Part shown: one piece after another, positions 41,841-49,843 of the stretch
Position numbering within the stretch: the stretch's first letter is position 1
Layout of the letters: each line of letters opens with the position of its first letter
Assembly: GCA_036478595.1 (NCBI GenBank)
Contig: JAZGEF010000018.1
Span: forward strand, 1-64,000
Origin: Granulosicoccus sp036478595
Lineage (GTDB): Bacteria; Pseudomonadota; Gammaproteobacteria; Granulosicoccales; Granulosicoccaceae
DNA: 64,000 bases
Direction: 5' to 3'
Position numbers and translations under genes: made by a program
Notes under the pieces: model-generated
The model's database searches: none
Told to the model about the DNA's origin: nothing
Seen by the model: the letters and a program-made list of their open reading frames with translations, nothing else

Positions 41841-43328
41841 ATGATTAACCAATCACAGATAGATAGCCTTCGCGCTCTGCCCGTCGCCACTCAAGGCCAC
41901 TTGATTGATGGAAAACGAACGGCTGCTAGTGACGAGGCATTGCTGGACGTTATCTCGCCAATAGATGGCAAAGTGTTTACCCATATTGCTAATGGCACCG
42001 TATCCGATATGGAAAATGCTATCGCTAGTGCTCGAGCTAGCTTTGACGATGGTCGTTGGTCAAAAATGCCGCCAGCGGCACGCAAAAAAGTACTATTAGC
42101 ACTAGCCGATCTAATTGATGCCGAAAGTGCATCGTTGGCAGTGTTGGGTGTACGTGATAATGGTACCGAAATTGGAATGGCTTTTAAAGCTGAGTCAGGC
42201 TCTGCCGCTGCAACATTTCGCTACTACGCTGAAGCCATTGATAAATGTTATGGCCAGATCGCTCCAACCGCAGATTCTGTACTCGGTTTGATACACCACG
42301 AACCGGTCGGAGTGGTGGGCGCAATCATTCCATGGAATTTCCCATTGATGATTGGTGCATGGAAACTCGCGCCAGCAGTGGCTAGCGGAAACTCAGTAGT
42401 GCTAAAGCCACCTGAAACTGCATCCCTTGCTTTGCTTCGCCTCGGAGAACTTGCGCTAGAGGCAGGGCTACCACCCGGTGTGCTTAACATCGTGACAGGC
42501 GAAGGCAGTGTTGTAGGAAAAACCATGGGTTTGTCACCACTTGTTGATGCACTGGTATTTACAGGTTCCGGTGCAACGGGCCGTCGTTTGTTGGAATACT
42601 CGGCGCAATCGAATTTAAAACGAATTTATCTAGAATTAGGTGGCAAATCACCCAATGTTGTGTTTGCCGATGCGCCTGATTTGGAACAAGCTGCCAAGGT
42701 GTCAGCAGGTGCTATTTTTCGAAACTCGGGGCAAGTGTGCGTGGCAGGGTCTCGCTTGTTGCTCGAGGCTTCGGTGCATGACGAGTTTGTTGATGCACTG
42801 TGCCGGGTTACCGAAAAATTTACTGTGGGTGATCCATTAGATTTGAATAACGAAATTGGTGCGGTTAATAACCTACAGCAGCTTAAAAAGAATTTGCAGA
42901 GTGTTACTGATGCAGTTTCGCAAGGCGCAAGTACCAGGCTGGGTGGTAAGCAGCTACACAAGGATACCGGCGGCTATTACATGGAGCCGACTGTAATGAC
43001 TAATGTAAAGGCGAATGATGGGCTTGCCCAACATGAAGTGTTTGGTCCGGTGCTCGCAGTAACTGCGTTTAATACTGAAGAGGAAGCGGTGGCCTTAGCC
43101 AATGGCACTGATCTAGGTTTGGCATCCGGTGTGTGGACATCCGATCTATCACGTGCCCATCGAATGGTAGGCAATATAAAAGCTGGCGTTGTACATGTCA
43201 ATACGTATGGCGGGGCTGATGTCACTGTGCCATTGGGCGGTGTCGGGCAATCGGGCAATGGCAGCGATAAATCCATGCACGCCTTGGATAAGTACACCAA
43301 TTTAAAAACCGCATGGATGCAACTGTGA
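41841..43328 (+). CDS. NAD(P)-dependent aldehyde dehydrogenase
   Basis: 495-residue cytoplasmic ALDH-superfamily enzyme. The oxyanion Asn is in GAIIPWNFPLMIGAWKLAPA near residue 158. The general-base Glu is in IYLELGGKSPNVVF near 258, and the catalytic Cys in FRNSGQVCVAGSRL near 292. The substrate family resembles gamma-glutamyl-gamma-aminobutyraldehyde, betaine and hydroxyphenylacetaldehyde dehydrogenases. It starts 9 bp after tctA. With the aminotransferase of the divergent unit it could oxidise an amine-derived aldehyde to an acid. It is clearly different from the HpaE-type enzyme at 44656. Confidence 0.92.
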   Translation: MINQSQIDSLRALPVATQGHLIDGKRTAASDEALLDVISPIDGKVFTHIANGTVSDMENAIASARASFDDGRWSKMPPAARKKVLLALADLIDAESASLAVLGVRDNGTEIGMAFKAESGSAAATFRYYAEAIDKCYGQIAPTADSVLGLIHHEPVGVVGAIIPWNFPLMIGAWKLAPAVASGNSVVLKPPETASLALLRLGELALEAGLPPGVLNIVTGEGSVVGKTMGLSPLVDALVFTGSGATGRRLLEYSAQSNLKRIYLELGGKSPNVVFADAPDLEQAAKVSAGAIFRNSGQVCVAGSRLLLEASVHDEFVDALCRVTEKFTVGDPLDLNNEIGAVNNLQQLKKNLQSVTDAVSQGASTRLGGKQLHKDTGGYYMEPTVMTNVKANDGLAQHEVFGPVLAVTAFNTEEEAVALANGTDLGLASGVWTSDLSRAHRMVGNIKAGVVHVNTYGGADVTVPLGGVGQSGNGSDKSMHALDKYTNLKTAWMQL

Positions 43329-43365
43329 GCTCAGAGCGTTTTATAGTGTGTGCTGAGGTGACGTT

Positions 43366-44604
43366 ATGACGGATAAGACGATCCTATTGATCGGCACCTA
43401 TGACACCAAAGAGCCTGAGATGCGGTTTCTTGAGCAATGCATTCGGGATCAAGGGGCTGCTGTTGTAACCATGGATGTATCAGTACTGGGTAATCCTAAA
43501 ACGCCAACTGACATCAGCAAGCATGACGTATCTGCTGCTGAGCACATGAGTATTGAAGAAGTCATTGCGCAAGGTGATGAAAACAAGAGTTTTAGCGTCA
43601 TGTCGAGAGGTGCAGCATCAGTAGTGGCGAGAGCTTATCAAGAGGGGCGTTTTGATGCCATGCTCGCAACCGGCGGCACCTTAGGCACCGATCTCGCTTT
43701 GGACTGCGCACAAGCATTGCCGCTGGGTGTGCCTAAATATATTGTTTCAACGGTCAGCTTTTCACCCTTAATACCACCACATCGGTTTGCACCTGATGTA
43801 CAAATGATTTTATGGTCGGGTGGTCTCTACGGGCTTAATTCAATTTGCAAGTCATCACTTAGCCAAGCAGCTGGCGCCGTTGTCGGTTCGGCTCGCGCCG
43901 CAGTATCGCCTGATCGCACCAAGCCTCTAATCGGCATGACCTCTTTAGGCTCGTCATGTTTACGTTATATGACATACCTTTCACCGGCGTTAGAAGAGCG
44001 CGGCTTTGAAGTGGCTGTGTTCCATTCAACCGGCATGGGTGGAATGGCGTTTGAAAAACTTGCAGCCGAAGGCGCTTTTGCCTGTGTGATTGATTTTTGT
44101 ATGCAGGAATTTGGTAACATGTTGGCTGGATCTGTGGTAACTAGCGGTGACGATCGCCTAACCAATGCTGGGCGTGTAGGGACACCACAGTTGCTTGCAC
44201 CTGGCGCGCTTGATCTGCTGGATTTTGCCGGATGGCAAGAGATACCTGAGCAATACAAGGATCGCCCATTTCATGAGCACAACCGGCTCATTAAGAGCAC
44301 CGTTTTTAACGCTAAAGAACGTCGTAGCTGGATTCGCGCAATGGCCGACCGCTTAAAACCTGCTACCGGGCCAAGCCATTTTTTTCTGCCATTAGGTGGT
44401 GTTGAAGAATGGGACAGAGAAGGCCAGGAGGCCTATGATCCGGAAGGCTTGGCAGCACTTATCGACGAGGCACGTAAGGTTATTCCCGGTAGTGCGCCAA
44501 TGACAGAGGTGGATGCGCATATTAATGACACTGCATTTAGCGATGCTGTATTAATAGTATTTGATGATTGGGTGGCGCAAGGAAAGGTTTCCAAAACGAT
44601 TTAA
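43366..44604 (+). CDS. UPF0261/Tm-1-like ATP-binding domain protein
   Basis: 412 residues with the two-lobed Tm-1-like fold. ILLIGTYDTKEPEMRFLEQC opens the N-terminal domain, and MLATGGTLGTDLALDCAQAL and LIGMTSLGSSCLRYMTYLSP, then FHSTGMGGMAFEKLAAEGAF follow. The plant Tm-1 protein of this fold binds ATP and inhibits viral replicase; the bacterial function is unknown. The C-terminal end, HFFLPLGGVEEWDREGQEAY, is typical. In many genomes a TIM-barrel phosphoenolpyruvate-hydrolase-like gene accompanies it; I see none here. It lies between two aldehyde dehydrogenases, so a role in the same pathway is inferred. Confidence 0.88.
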   Translation: MTDKTILLIGTYDTKEPEMRFLEQCIRDQGAAVVTMDVSVLGNPKTPTDISKHDVSAAEHMSIEEVIAQGDENKSFSVMSRGAASVVARAYQEGRFDAMLATGGTLGTDLALDCAQALPLGVPKYIVSTVSFSPLIPPHRFAPDVQMILWSGGLYGLNSICKSSLSQAAGAVVGSARAAVSPDRTKPLIGMTSLGSSCLRYMTYLSPALEERGFEVAVFHSTGMGGMAFEKLAAEGAFACVIDFCMQEFGNMLAGSVVTSGDDRLTNAGRVGTPQLLAPGALDLLDFAGWQEIPEQYKDRPFHEHNRLIKSTVFNAKERRSWIRAMADRLKPATGPSHFFLPLGGVEEWDREGQEAYDPEGLAALIDEARKVIPGSAPMTEVDAHINDTAFSDAVLIVFDDWVAQGKVSKTI

Positions 44605-44655
44605 TGGTGCCGATATAGGCACTCTTTCAAAAGTTAATAGTAGAGTCAATTACTC

Positions 44656-46167
44656 ATGATAGATCTTAGCTCTAACATCGAAAAGCTAGATGGTTATCTC
44701 AAGCGTTTTCGTAAAACCGGCATTTTGAACCACATTGATGGGAAATTTTGTGCGTCACTCTCCGGTGAGACATTTGTAAATACGTCTCCTGTAGATGAAT
44801 CGGTAATTTGTACAGTTGCGAAAGGATCGGATGCTGACATTGATACTGCAGCCCAAGCCGCAGCAAAGGCATTTCCATTGTGGCGTGATATGCCTGCATT
44901 GAAACGCAAGAAAATTCTACTAGCGATTGCTGATGGTATTGAAGCACGCGCTGAAGAGATTGCATTCTGCGAATGCTGGGATACGGGGCAAGCACTGCGC
45001 TTTATGTCAAAAGCTGCATTACGAGGAGCTGAGAACTTTCGTTACTTCGCTGATCAAGTGACTTCAGCACGGGATGGTAAGAACCTGGCATCGCCAACTT
45101 TAATGAATGTGACTTCCCGAGTGCCTATTGGCCCGGTAGGGATTATCACTCCGTGGAATACGCCGTTTATGTTATCCACCTGGAAGATCGCGCCAGCGCT
45201 GGCGGCTGGTTGCACGGTAGTGCATAAGCCGGCGGAGCTAAGCCCGCTATCTGCTCGTATTCTTGTTGAAATAGCAGAAGAGGCCGGTTTGCCACCGGGT
45301 GTATGGAACATGGTTAATGGTTATGGTGAAGATGCAGGGCGTGCTTTAACAGAGCACAAAGCCATCAAAGCCATTGCGTTTGTTGGCGAGAGCCGCACGG
45401 GTAGCCTGATTACAAAACAAGGTGCCGATACGCTTAAGCGCATGCATCTAGAACTTGGCGGTAAAAACCCCGTTGTAGTATTTGATGATGCCGATTTCGA
45501 GCGAGCGCTTGATGCGGTTATTTTTATGATTTATTCAATTAACGGTGAGCGTTGCACCTCGTCATCGCGGTTGTTAGTGCAAGAGTCTATCCGTGAACAA
45601 TTTGAAGCGGCATTAGTAGAGCGAGTCAATAACATCAAAGTCGGTCATCCCCTCGATCCAACAACAGAAATTGGCCCGCTCATCGCACAAGAACACTTTG
45701 ATAAGGTTAACAGCTACTTTGATATTGCCATTAGCGATGGCGCAACAGTGGCCGCGGGTGGTAAGCGACTTGGTGAGGAAGGTTTCTTTGTGAGCCCCAC
45801 GTTATTTACCAACGCCAACAATCAAATGCGAATTGCGCAAGAAGAAATCTTTGGCCCGGTACTCACATCAATAGCGTTTACCACAGAAGAAGAAGCGCTT
45901 CAGATAGCTAACGATACCGAGTACGGGTTAACAGGCTATGTGTGGACTAATGATCTGACACGTGCATTAAGATTTACCGACAAGCTCGAGGCTGGAATGA
46001 TTTGGGTTAACTCTGAAAACGTTCGGCATTTACCGACACCTTTTGGCGGTGTTAAAGCGAGCGGTATTGGCCGCGATGGCGGTGATTACTCATTCGATTT
46101 TTATATGGAGCAAAAGCATGTAGGTTTTGCTCTGGGTGATCACAAAATTCCACGACTAGGAGCCTAA
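44656..46167 (+). CDS. hpaE: 5-carboxymethyl-2-hydroxymuconate semialdehyde dehydrogenase
   Basis: 503-residue ALDH. ITPWNTPFMLSTWKIAPALA carries the oxyanion Asn near residue 157, MHLELGGKNPVVVFDDADF the general-base Glu near 262, and INGERCTSSSRL the catalytic Cys near 296. The ends, TPFGGVKASGIGRDGGDYSF and FALGDHKIPRLG, match HpaE of the homoprotocatechuate pathway closely. It would oxidise the semialdehyde made by HpaD. hpaD starts 2 bp after its stop, strong contextual support. Confidence 0.88.
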   Translation: MIDLSSNIEKLDGYLKRFRKTGILNHIDGKFCASLSGETFVNTSPVDESVICTVAKGSDADIDTAAQAAAKAFPLWRDMPALKRKKILLAIADGIEARAEEIAFCECWDTGQALRFMSKAALRGAENFRYFADQVTSARDGKNLASPTLMNVTSRVPIGPVGIITPWNTPFMLSTWKIAPALAAGCTVVHKPAELSPLSARILVEIAEEAGLPPGVWNMVNGYGEDAGRALTEHKAIKAIAFVGESRTGSLITKQGADTLKRMHLELGGKNPVVVFDDADFERALDAVIFMIYSINGERCTSSSRLLVQESIREQFEAALVERVNNIKVGHPLDPTTEIGPLIAQEHFDKVNSYFDIAISDGATVAAGGKRLGEEGFFVSPTLFTNANNQMRIAQEEIFGPVLTSIAFTTEEEALQIANDTEYGLTGYVWTNDLTRALRFTDKLEAGMIWVNSENVRHLPTPFGGVKASGIGRDGGDYSFDFYMEQKHVGFALGDHKIPRLGA

Positions 46168-46169
46168 AT

Positions 46170-47150
46170 ATGCCAATTCCAACTCCGAATCTATACCCTC
46201 CATTTAACATTGTGCGCTTAAGCCATGTGGAATATCATGTACTGGATATTGCAAAGAGTCGTGCATTCTATGTCGACACGCTTGGCTTGCAAGTCACCCA
46301 CGAAGATGACAACTCGATCTACCTTCGAGCAATGGAAGAGCGTGGTCATCACTGTATATCGCTGGTAAAAGGTAATACTGCTGAAGTCGGTGTGCTAGGT
46401 TTTAAATTGTTTGATGAAGACGATCTGGATAAAGCAGAAGCTTTCTTTAAAGGCAAAGGCTTAGCTACACGATGGATCGAAAAGCCTTTTATGGGGCGTA
46501 CGCTGCGCACTGTTGACCCGTGGGGCATCCCCCTGGAATTCTACGTAAAGATGGATCGGCTGCCGTCGATCACTCAACAATACAAACTGTATAACGGTGT
46601 CAAGCCGTTACGAATTGATCACTTCAATATGTTTAGCTCGAATGTGGACGATAGCGTCGAGTTTTATAACGAGATTGGTTTTCGAACTACCGAATACACT
46701 GAAGATGCTGAAACAGGCCGTGTATGGGCCGCGTGGATGCAACGTAAGGGCGGGGTTCATGATGTAGCATTTACAAACGGCACAGGCCCACGTTTGCACC
46801 ACACAGCCCTTTGGGTGCCAACACCGCTAAACATTATTGATCTATTGGATTTGATGGCGACGACTGGTTGGGTTGATAACATCGAACGTGGCCCAGGTCG
46901 GCACGGTATCTCAAATGCTTTTTTTCTGTATATTCTCGACCCAGATGGTAATCGAATTGAAATTTATAGCTCTGACTATCAAACAATTGATCCCGACCAT
47001 GAAGCCATTAAATGGGATTTAACAGATCCACAGCGACAAACGCTTTGGGGAGCAGCAGCGCCGCGTAGTTGGTTTGAGCATGGTTCTGTATTTGCCGGTG
47101 CCGAGCTTGTAGATTCGGATATGGTGGCTCAGCCGATCATTGCGCCTTAA
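46170..47150 (+). CDS. hpaD: Homoprotocatechuate (3,4-dihydroxyphenylacetate) 2,3-dioxygenase, type I
   Basis: 326-residue vicinal-oxygen-chelate extradiol dioxygenase with two beta-alpha-beta-beta-beta modules. Metal ligands by alignment with the Brevibacterium/Arthrobacter enzymes are H151 (RIDHFNMFS), H211 (PRLHHTALW) and E264 (NRIEIYSSD). The second-sphere catalytic His is H197 in GVHDVAF. The segments NIERGPGRHGISNAFFLYIL and DPDGNRIEIY are also conserved. It cleaves the ring next to the catechol hydroxyls using Fe(II) or Mn(II). This VOC-type enzyme is unrelated to the HpaD of E. coli despite the same name. It lies between hpaE and the FAH-family gene. Confidence 0.9.
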   Translation: MPIPTPNLYPPFNIVRLSHVEYHVLDIAKSRAFYVDTLGLQVTHEDDNSIYLRAMEERGHHCISLVKGNTAEVGVLGFKLFDEDDLDKAEAFFKGKGLATRWIEKPFMGRTLRTVDPWGIPLEFYVKMDRLPSITQQYKLYNGVKPLRIDHFNMFSSNVDDSVEFYNEIGFRTTEYTEDAETGRVWAAWMQRKGGVHDVAFTNGTGPRLHHTALWVPTPLNIIDLLDLMATTGWVDNIERGPGRHGISNAFFLYILDPDGNRIEIYSSDYQTIDPDHEAIKWDLTDPQRQTLWGAAAPRSWFEHGSVFAGAELVDSDMVAQPIIAP

Positions 47151-47194
47151 TATCTTACTCAACAATATCACGCCAAGCGATTTTAAACGGAACT

Positions 47195-48052
47195 ATGACT
47201 ATGCGTATTGCCAGTTACACCAGCAGCGGCCAATCTTTTTACGGTGCAGTCACTGATGAAGGGATGATTGCCTTGTCTCCTGAGTTTCCACAGTGGCCAG
47301 CAATGCGCGACGTGATTACTGCTGGTGGGCTTAACGAACTTGAAAAGCGTGCTGCCTCACTTAGCGTTACACACACCGACTTTGACTATAATGTCCCTTT
47401 ATCAAACCCAGAAAAGATCATCTGTGTTGGTGTGAATTTCCCTGATCGCAACGCAGAATATAAAGACGGGAAAGAAGCACCACCTAATATGTCGCTCTTT
47501 ATTCGCTTTCCACGATCGTTTACCGGCCACAAACGGCCGTTAATACGTCCGCCAGAATCACCCCAGCTAGATTATGAAGGTGAGATTGCAATAGTGATTG
47601 GCAAAGGCGGGCGACGGATAAGCCAAGTAGATGCCTATAGCCATATTGCCGCCCTATCGATTTGCAATGAAGGGACGATTCGTGATTGGGTGCGACATGC
47701 AAAGTTTAATGTCACCCAAGGTAAAAACTGGGACAATACAGGCGCTATTGGCCCTTGGTTAGTCCCCTTTACAGATGCAGCCCAACTTGATGATGTTGGC
47801 TTGAGCACCCGCGTTAATGGAGAGCTGCGACAAGAAGATCGCACGAGCCGTATGTTGTTTCCTATCAAACGACAGATTGAATATATTTCTACGTTTACCA
47901 CTCTTGTACCCGGAGACATTATTATTACGGGCACACCAACGGGCGCAGGCGCTCGGTTCGATCCGCCTAAATACCTTGTACCAGGGGACGTAATAGAAGT
48001 GGAGGTCGAAGGTGTTGGTAAATTGGTCAATACCGTAGAGGATGAAAGCTGA
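47195..48052 (+). CDS. Fumarylacetoacetate hydrolase family protein (HpaG-like)
   Basis: 285 residues. The C-terminal FAH domain has the metal site DYEGEIAIVIGKGGRRIS near residue 128 and NEGTIRDWVRHAKFNVTQGK near 158. PGDIIITGTPTGAGARFDPP near 245 and the ending GDVIEVEVEGVGKLVNTV are family-typical. In the homoprotocatechuate pathway a protein of this family decarboxylates 5-oxopent-3-ene-1,2,5-tricarboxylate. The short single-domain form could instead be an acylpyruvase. Its gene is sandwiched between hpaD and hpaH, overlapping hpaH by one base, which favours a step between those two enzymes. Confidence 0.85.
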   Translation: MTMRIASYTSSGQSFYGAVTDEGMIALSPEFPQWPAMRDVITAGGLNELEKRAASLSVTHTDFDYNVPLSNPEKIICVGVNFPDRNAEYKDGKEAPPNMSLFIRFPRSFTGHKRPLIRPPESPQLDYEGEIAIVIGKGGRRISQVDAYSHIAALSICNEGTIRDWVRHAKFNVTQGKNWDNTGAIGPWLVPFTDAAQLDDVGLSTRVNGELRQEDRTSRMLFPIKRQIEYISTFTTLVPGDIIITGTPTGAGARFDPPKYLVPGDVIEVEVEGVGKLVNTVEDES

Positions 48053-48855
48053 TGCTGACTGATGATCAAGTCAGCGCTGCTGCAAGCGCTCTATTTCACG
48101 CAGAGGTTTCACAGGCGCAGATAGGCCTTTTGTCATTAGCTCACCCTGAACTGGACATGGAAGATGCATATCGTATTCAGTCAGCGCTAGCGGCTCAAAA
48201 GATCGCCTCGGGGCGTTCTGTCATCGGTTGGAAGATTGGCCTGACATCAAAGGCGATGCAGCAAGCACTCAACATCGATATACCCGATAGCGGTGTCTTG
48301 TTTGATGACATGTTGTTTGAGACAGGTGCAGTGGTATCTAAAGGGCACTTTATTCAACCCCGGATGGAAGCTGAAATTGCGTTTGTGATGAAAGCGCCAC
48401 TAATAGGCGACAAGCTCACTAGTGAAGATGTTGTAGCCGCAACTGACTATGTAATACCCAGCATCGAGATACTGGATACCCGAATACTTCGCGCTGATCC
48501 TTCAACGGGTAATACACGGAATGTGTTTGATACCATTTCTGATAATGCAGCCAATGCCGGTATCGTATTGGGGAAGGAACAACATGCGCTGGATGTTCAC
48601 GATTTGCGTTGGGTAGGTGCTATCGTCAGCCGTAATGGCGAAGTAGAGGAGACGGGCCTTGGGGCCGGTGTGCTGAATGATCCGGTCGAGAGTGTTCTCT
48701 GGCTAGCGCGGCGGTTAACTCAGTACGGTCAACAGATCGACGCAGGCCAGGTCATATTGTCGGGTAGTTTTATTCGGCCTGTAGAATGCCTGCCTGGATC
48801 TGATATTAATGCTGATTTTGGGGTCTTTGGCTCGGTTGATATCAGCTTCTCTTAA
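48052..48855 (+). CDS. hpaH: 2-oxo-hept-4-ene-1,7-dioate hydratase
   Basis: 267 residues of the MhpD/HpaH/4-oxalocrotonate decarboxylase fold. AYRIQSALAAQKIASGRSVI, then GWKIGLTSKAMQQALNIDIP near residue 60 is the hydratase signature. FIQPRMEAEIAFVMKAPL near 103 supplies metal-binding Glu residues. DTRILRADPSTGNTRNVFDT and TISDNAANAGIVLG near 160 are typical of HpaH. It adds water to 2-oxo-hept-4-ene-1,7-dioate before HpaI aldolase cleavage. No hpaI or hpaF gene occurs in the window. Confidence 0.92.
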   Translation: MLTDDQVSAAASALFHAEVSQAQIGLLSLAHPELDMEDAYRIQSALAAQKIASGRSVIGWKIGLTSKAMQQALNIDIPDSGVLFDDMLFETGAVVSKGHFIQPRMEAEIAFVMKAPLIGDKLTSEDVVAATDYVIPSIEILDTRILRADPSTGNTRNVFDTISDNAANAGIVLGKEQHALDVHDLRWVGAIVSRNGEVEETGLGAGVLNDPVESVLWLARRLTQYGQQIDAGQVILSGSFIRPVECLPGSDINADFGVFGSVDISFS

Positions 48856-48930
48856 GGCACTCACAATAACTTCATACCAAAAGTTGCAAAACAAACAAAG
48901 AAAAACGCAGGTATATTAGGGAATTGTGAT

Positions 48931-49617
48931 ATGAAACGTTCTGAAGTCAATCGAATCATGGCGGAAGCCGATGACTATATTAAATCGTTCGGTTTTGTGC
49001 TGCCACCATTTGCTTATTGGTCGCCTGATGAAATGAAAGCCAGGCGTGCCGATATCGATGGAATTATCGACGCGCGGCTTGGTTGGGATATTACTGACTA
49101 TGGCTTGGGGAAGTACAATGAAATGGGATTGTTTTTATTTACCGTGCGTAATGGTTCTCAAGAGGATCTTAAGCGAGGCGGGGGTATGTGCTACGCCGAA
49201 AAAATAATGATTTCTAAAGCCGATCAACTCTCACCTATGCATCGGCATATTGTTAAGGCCGAAGATATTATTAACCGCGGTGGTGGCACGTTGGTGCTTG
49301 AGCTGTTTAATTCTGATCCGGAAGGCGATCCAGATGAAAGTACACATGTCACAGTGATGACAGATGGCGTTGCTCGTACTCAGCCCGCAGGTGCGAAGCT
49401 AAAACTTAACCCTGGTGAGAGCGTGACTTTAATGCCAGGTAATTGGCATGCATTCTGGGGTGAAGATGCAGATGTGCTTATCGGCGAGGTATCGACTGTT
49501 AATGATGATCGTAGCGATAACGTATTTCTAGAACCGATAGGCCGGTTTTCAACAATTGAAGAAGATGTAGAACCCACCCACTTATTAGTATCAGATTATG
49601 ATCATGTGTTTGCTTAA
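48931..49617 (+). CDS. D-lyxose/D-mannose isomerase-family cupin
   Basis: 228 residues with a single cupin barrel. EKIMISKADQLSPMHRHIVK near residue 90 supplies two metal-binding His, the Glu of KAEDIINRGGGTLVLELFN follows, and NPGESVTLMPGNWHAFWGED near 162 gives the last His. The N-terminal MKRSEVNRIMAEADDYIKSF is a recognised feature of D-lyxose isomerases. These are Mn-dependent aldose-ketose isomerases. A sugar isomerase is out of place after hpaH, so the gene may have been recruited to isomerise a pathway intermediate (hpaF is absent) or may be an insertion. Confidence 0.82.
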   Translation: MKRSEVNRIMAEADDYIKSFGFVLPPFAYWSPDEMKARRADIDGIIDARLGWDITDYGLGKYNEMGLFLFTVRNGSQEDLKRGGGMCYAEKIMISKADQLSPMHRHIVKAEDIINRGGGTLVLELFNSDPEGDPDESTHVTVMTDGVARTQPAGAKLKLNPGESVTLMPGNWHAFWGEDADVLIGEVSTVNDDRSDNVFLEPIGRFSTIEEDVEPTHLLVSDYDHVFA

Positions 49618-49761
49618 ATTCGCTGAAGTTTCAAGCTGAACAAACCCACTGTGTTAAAACCGGATATAAGACCCTGCCGATCCACTTTGGAGTAAGTATG
49701 CTTCGGCCCAGCAGGGCAATTGTGTGAGCGATTAGGCTGGCGTGACATTGTCATGGCCTTG

Positions 49762-49778
49762 TGCATACAATGGATGCA
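49762..49778. promoter_or_regulatory. Inverted TGCAT/ATGCA repeat upstream of the aryl-CoA ligase
   Basis: TGCAT and ATGCA flank ACAATGG, 66 bp before the ligase start. Paired TGCA boxes are the recognition feature of BzdR/BoxR-type benzoyl-CoA regulators, but those have a 6-bp spacing between TGCA units and here it is 9. No such regulator gene is in the window, so this is only a candidate. Confidence 0.25.
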
Positions 49779-49843
49779 AAGATAAAGCGCGCTTGCGTAC
49801 CGGCATTTGTATGGCCTGGTTAGCAACACTAATAGGAAATAGT

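Noticed and set aside
46170..47150. Simple glyoxalase or bleomycin-resistance protein
   Set aside because: The length (326), three metal ligands and second-sphere His match extradiol homoprotocatechuate dioxygenase, and hpaE/hpaH flank it.
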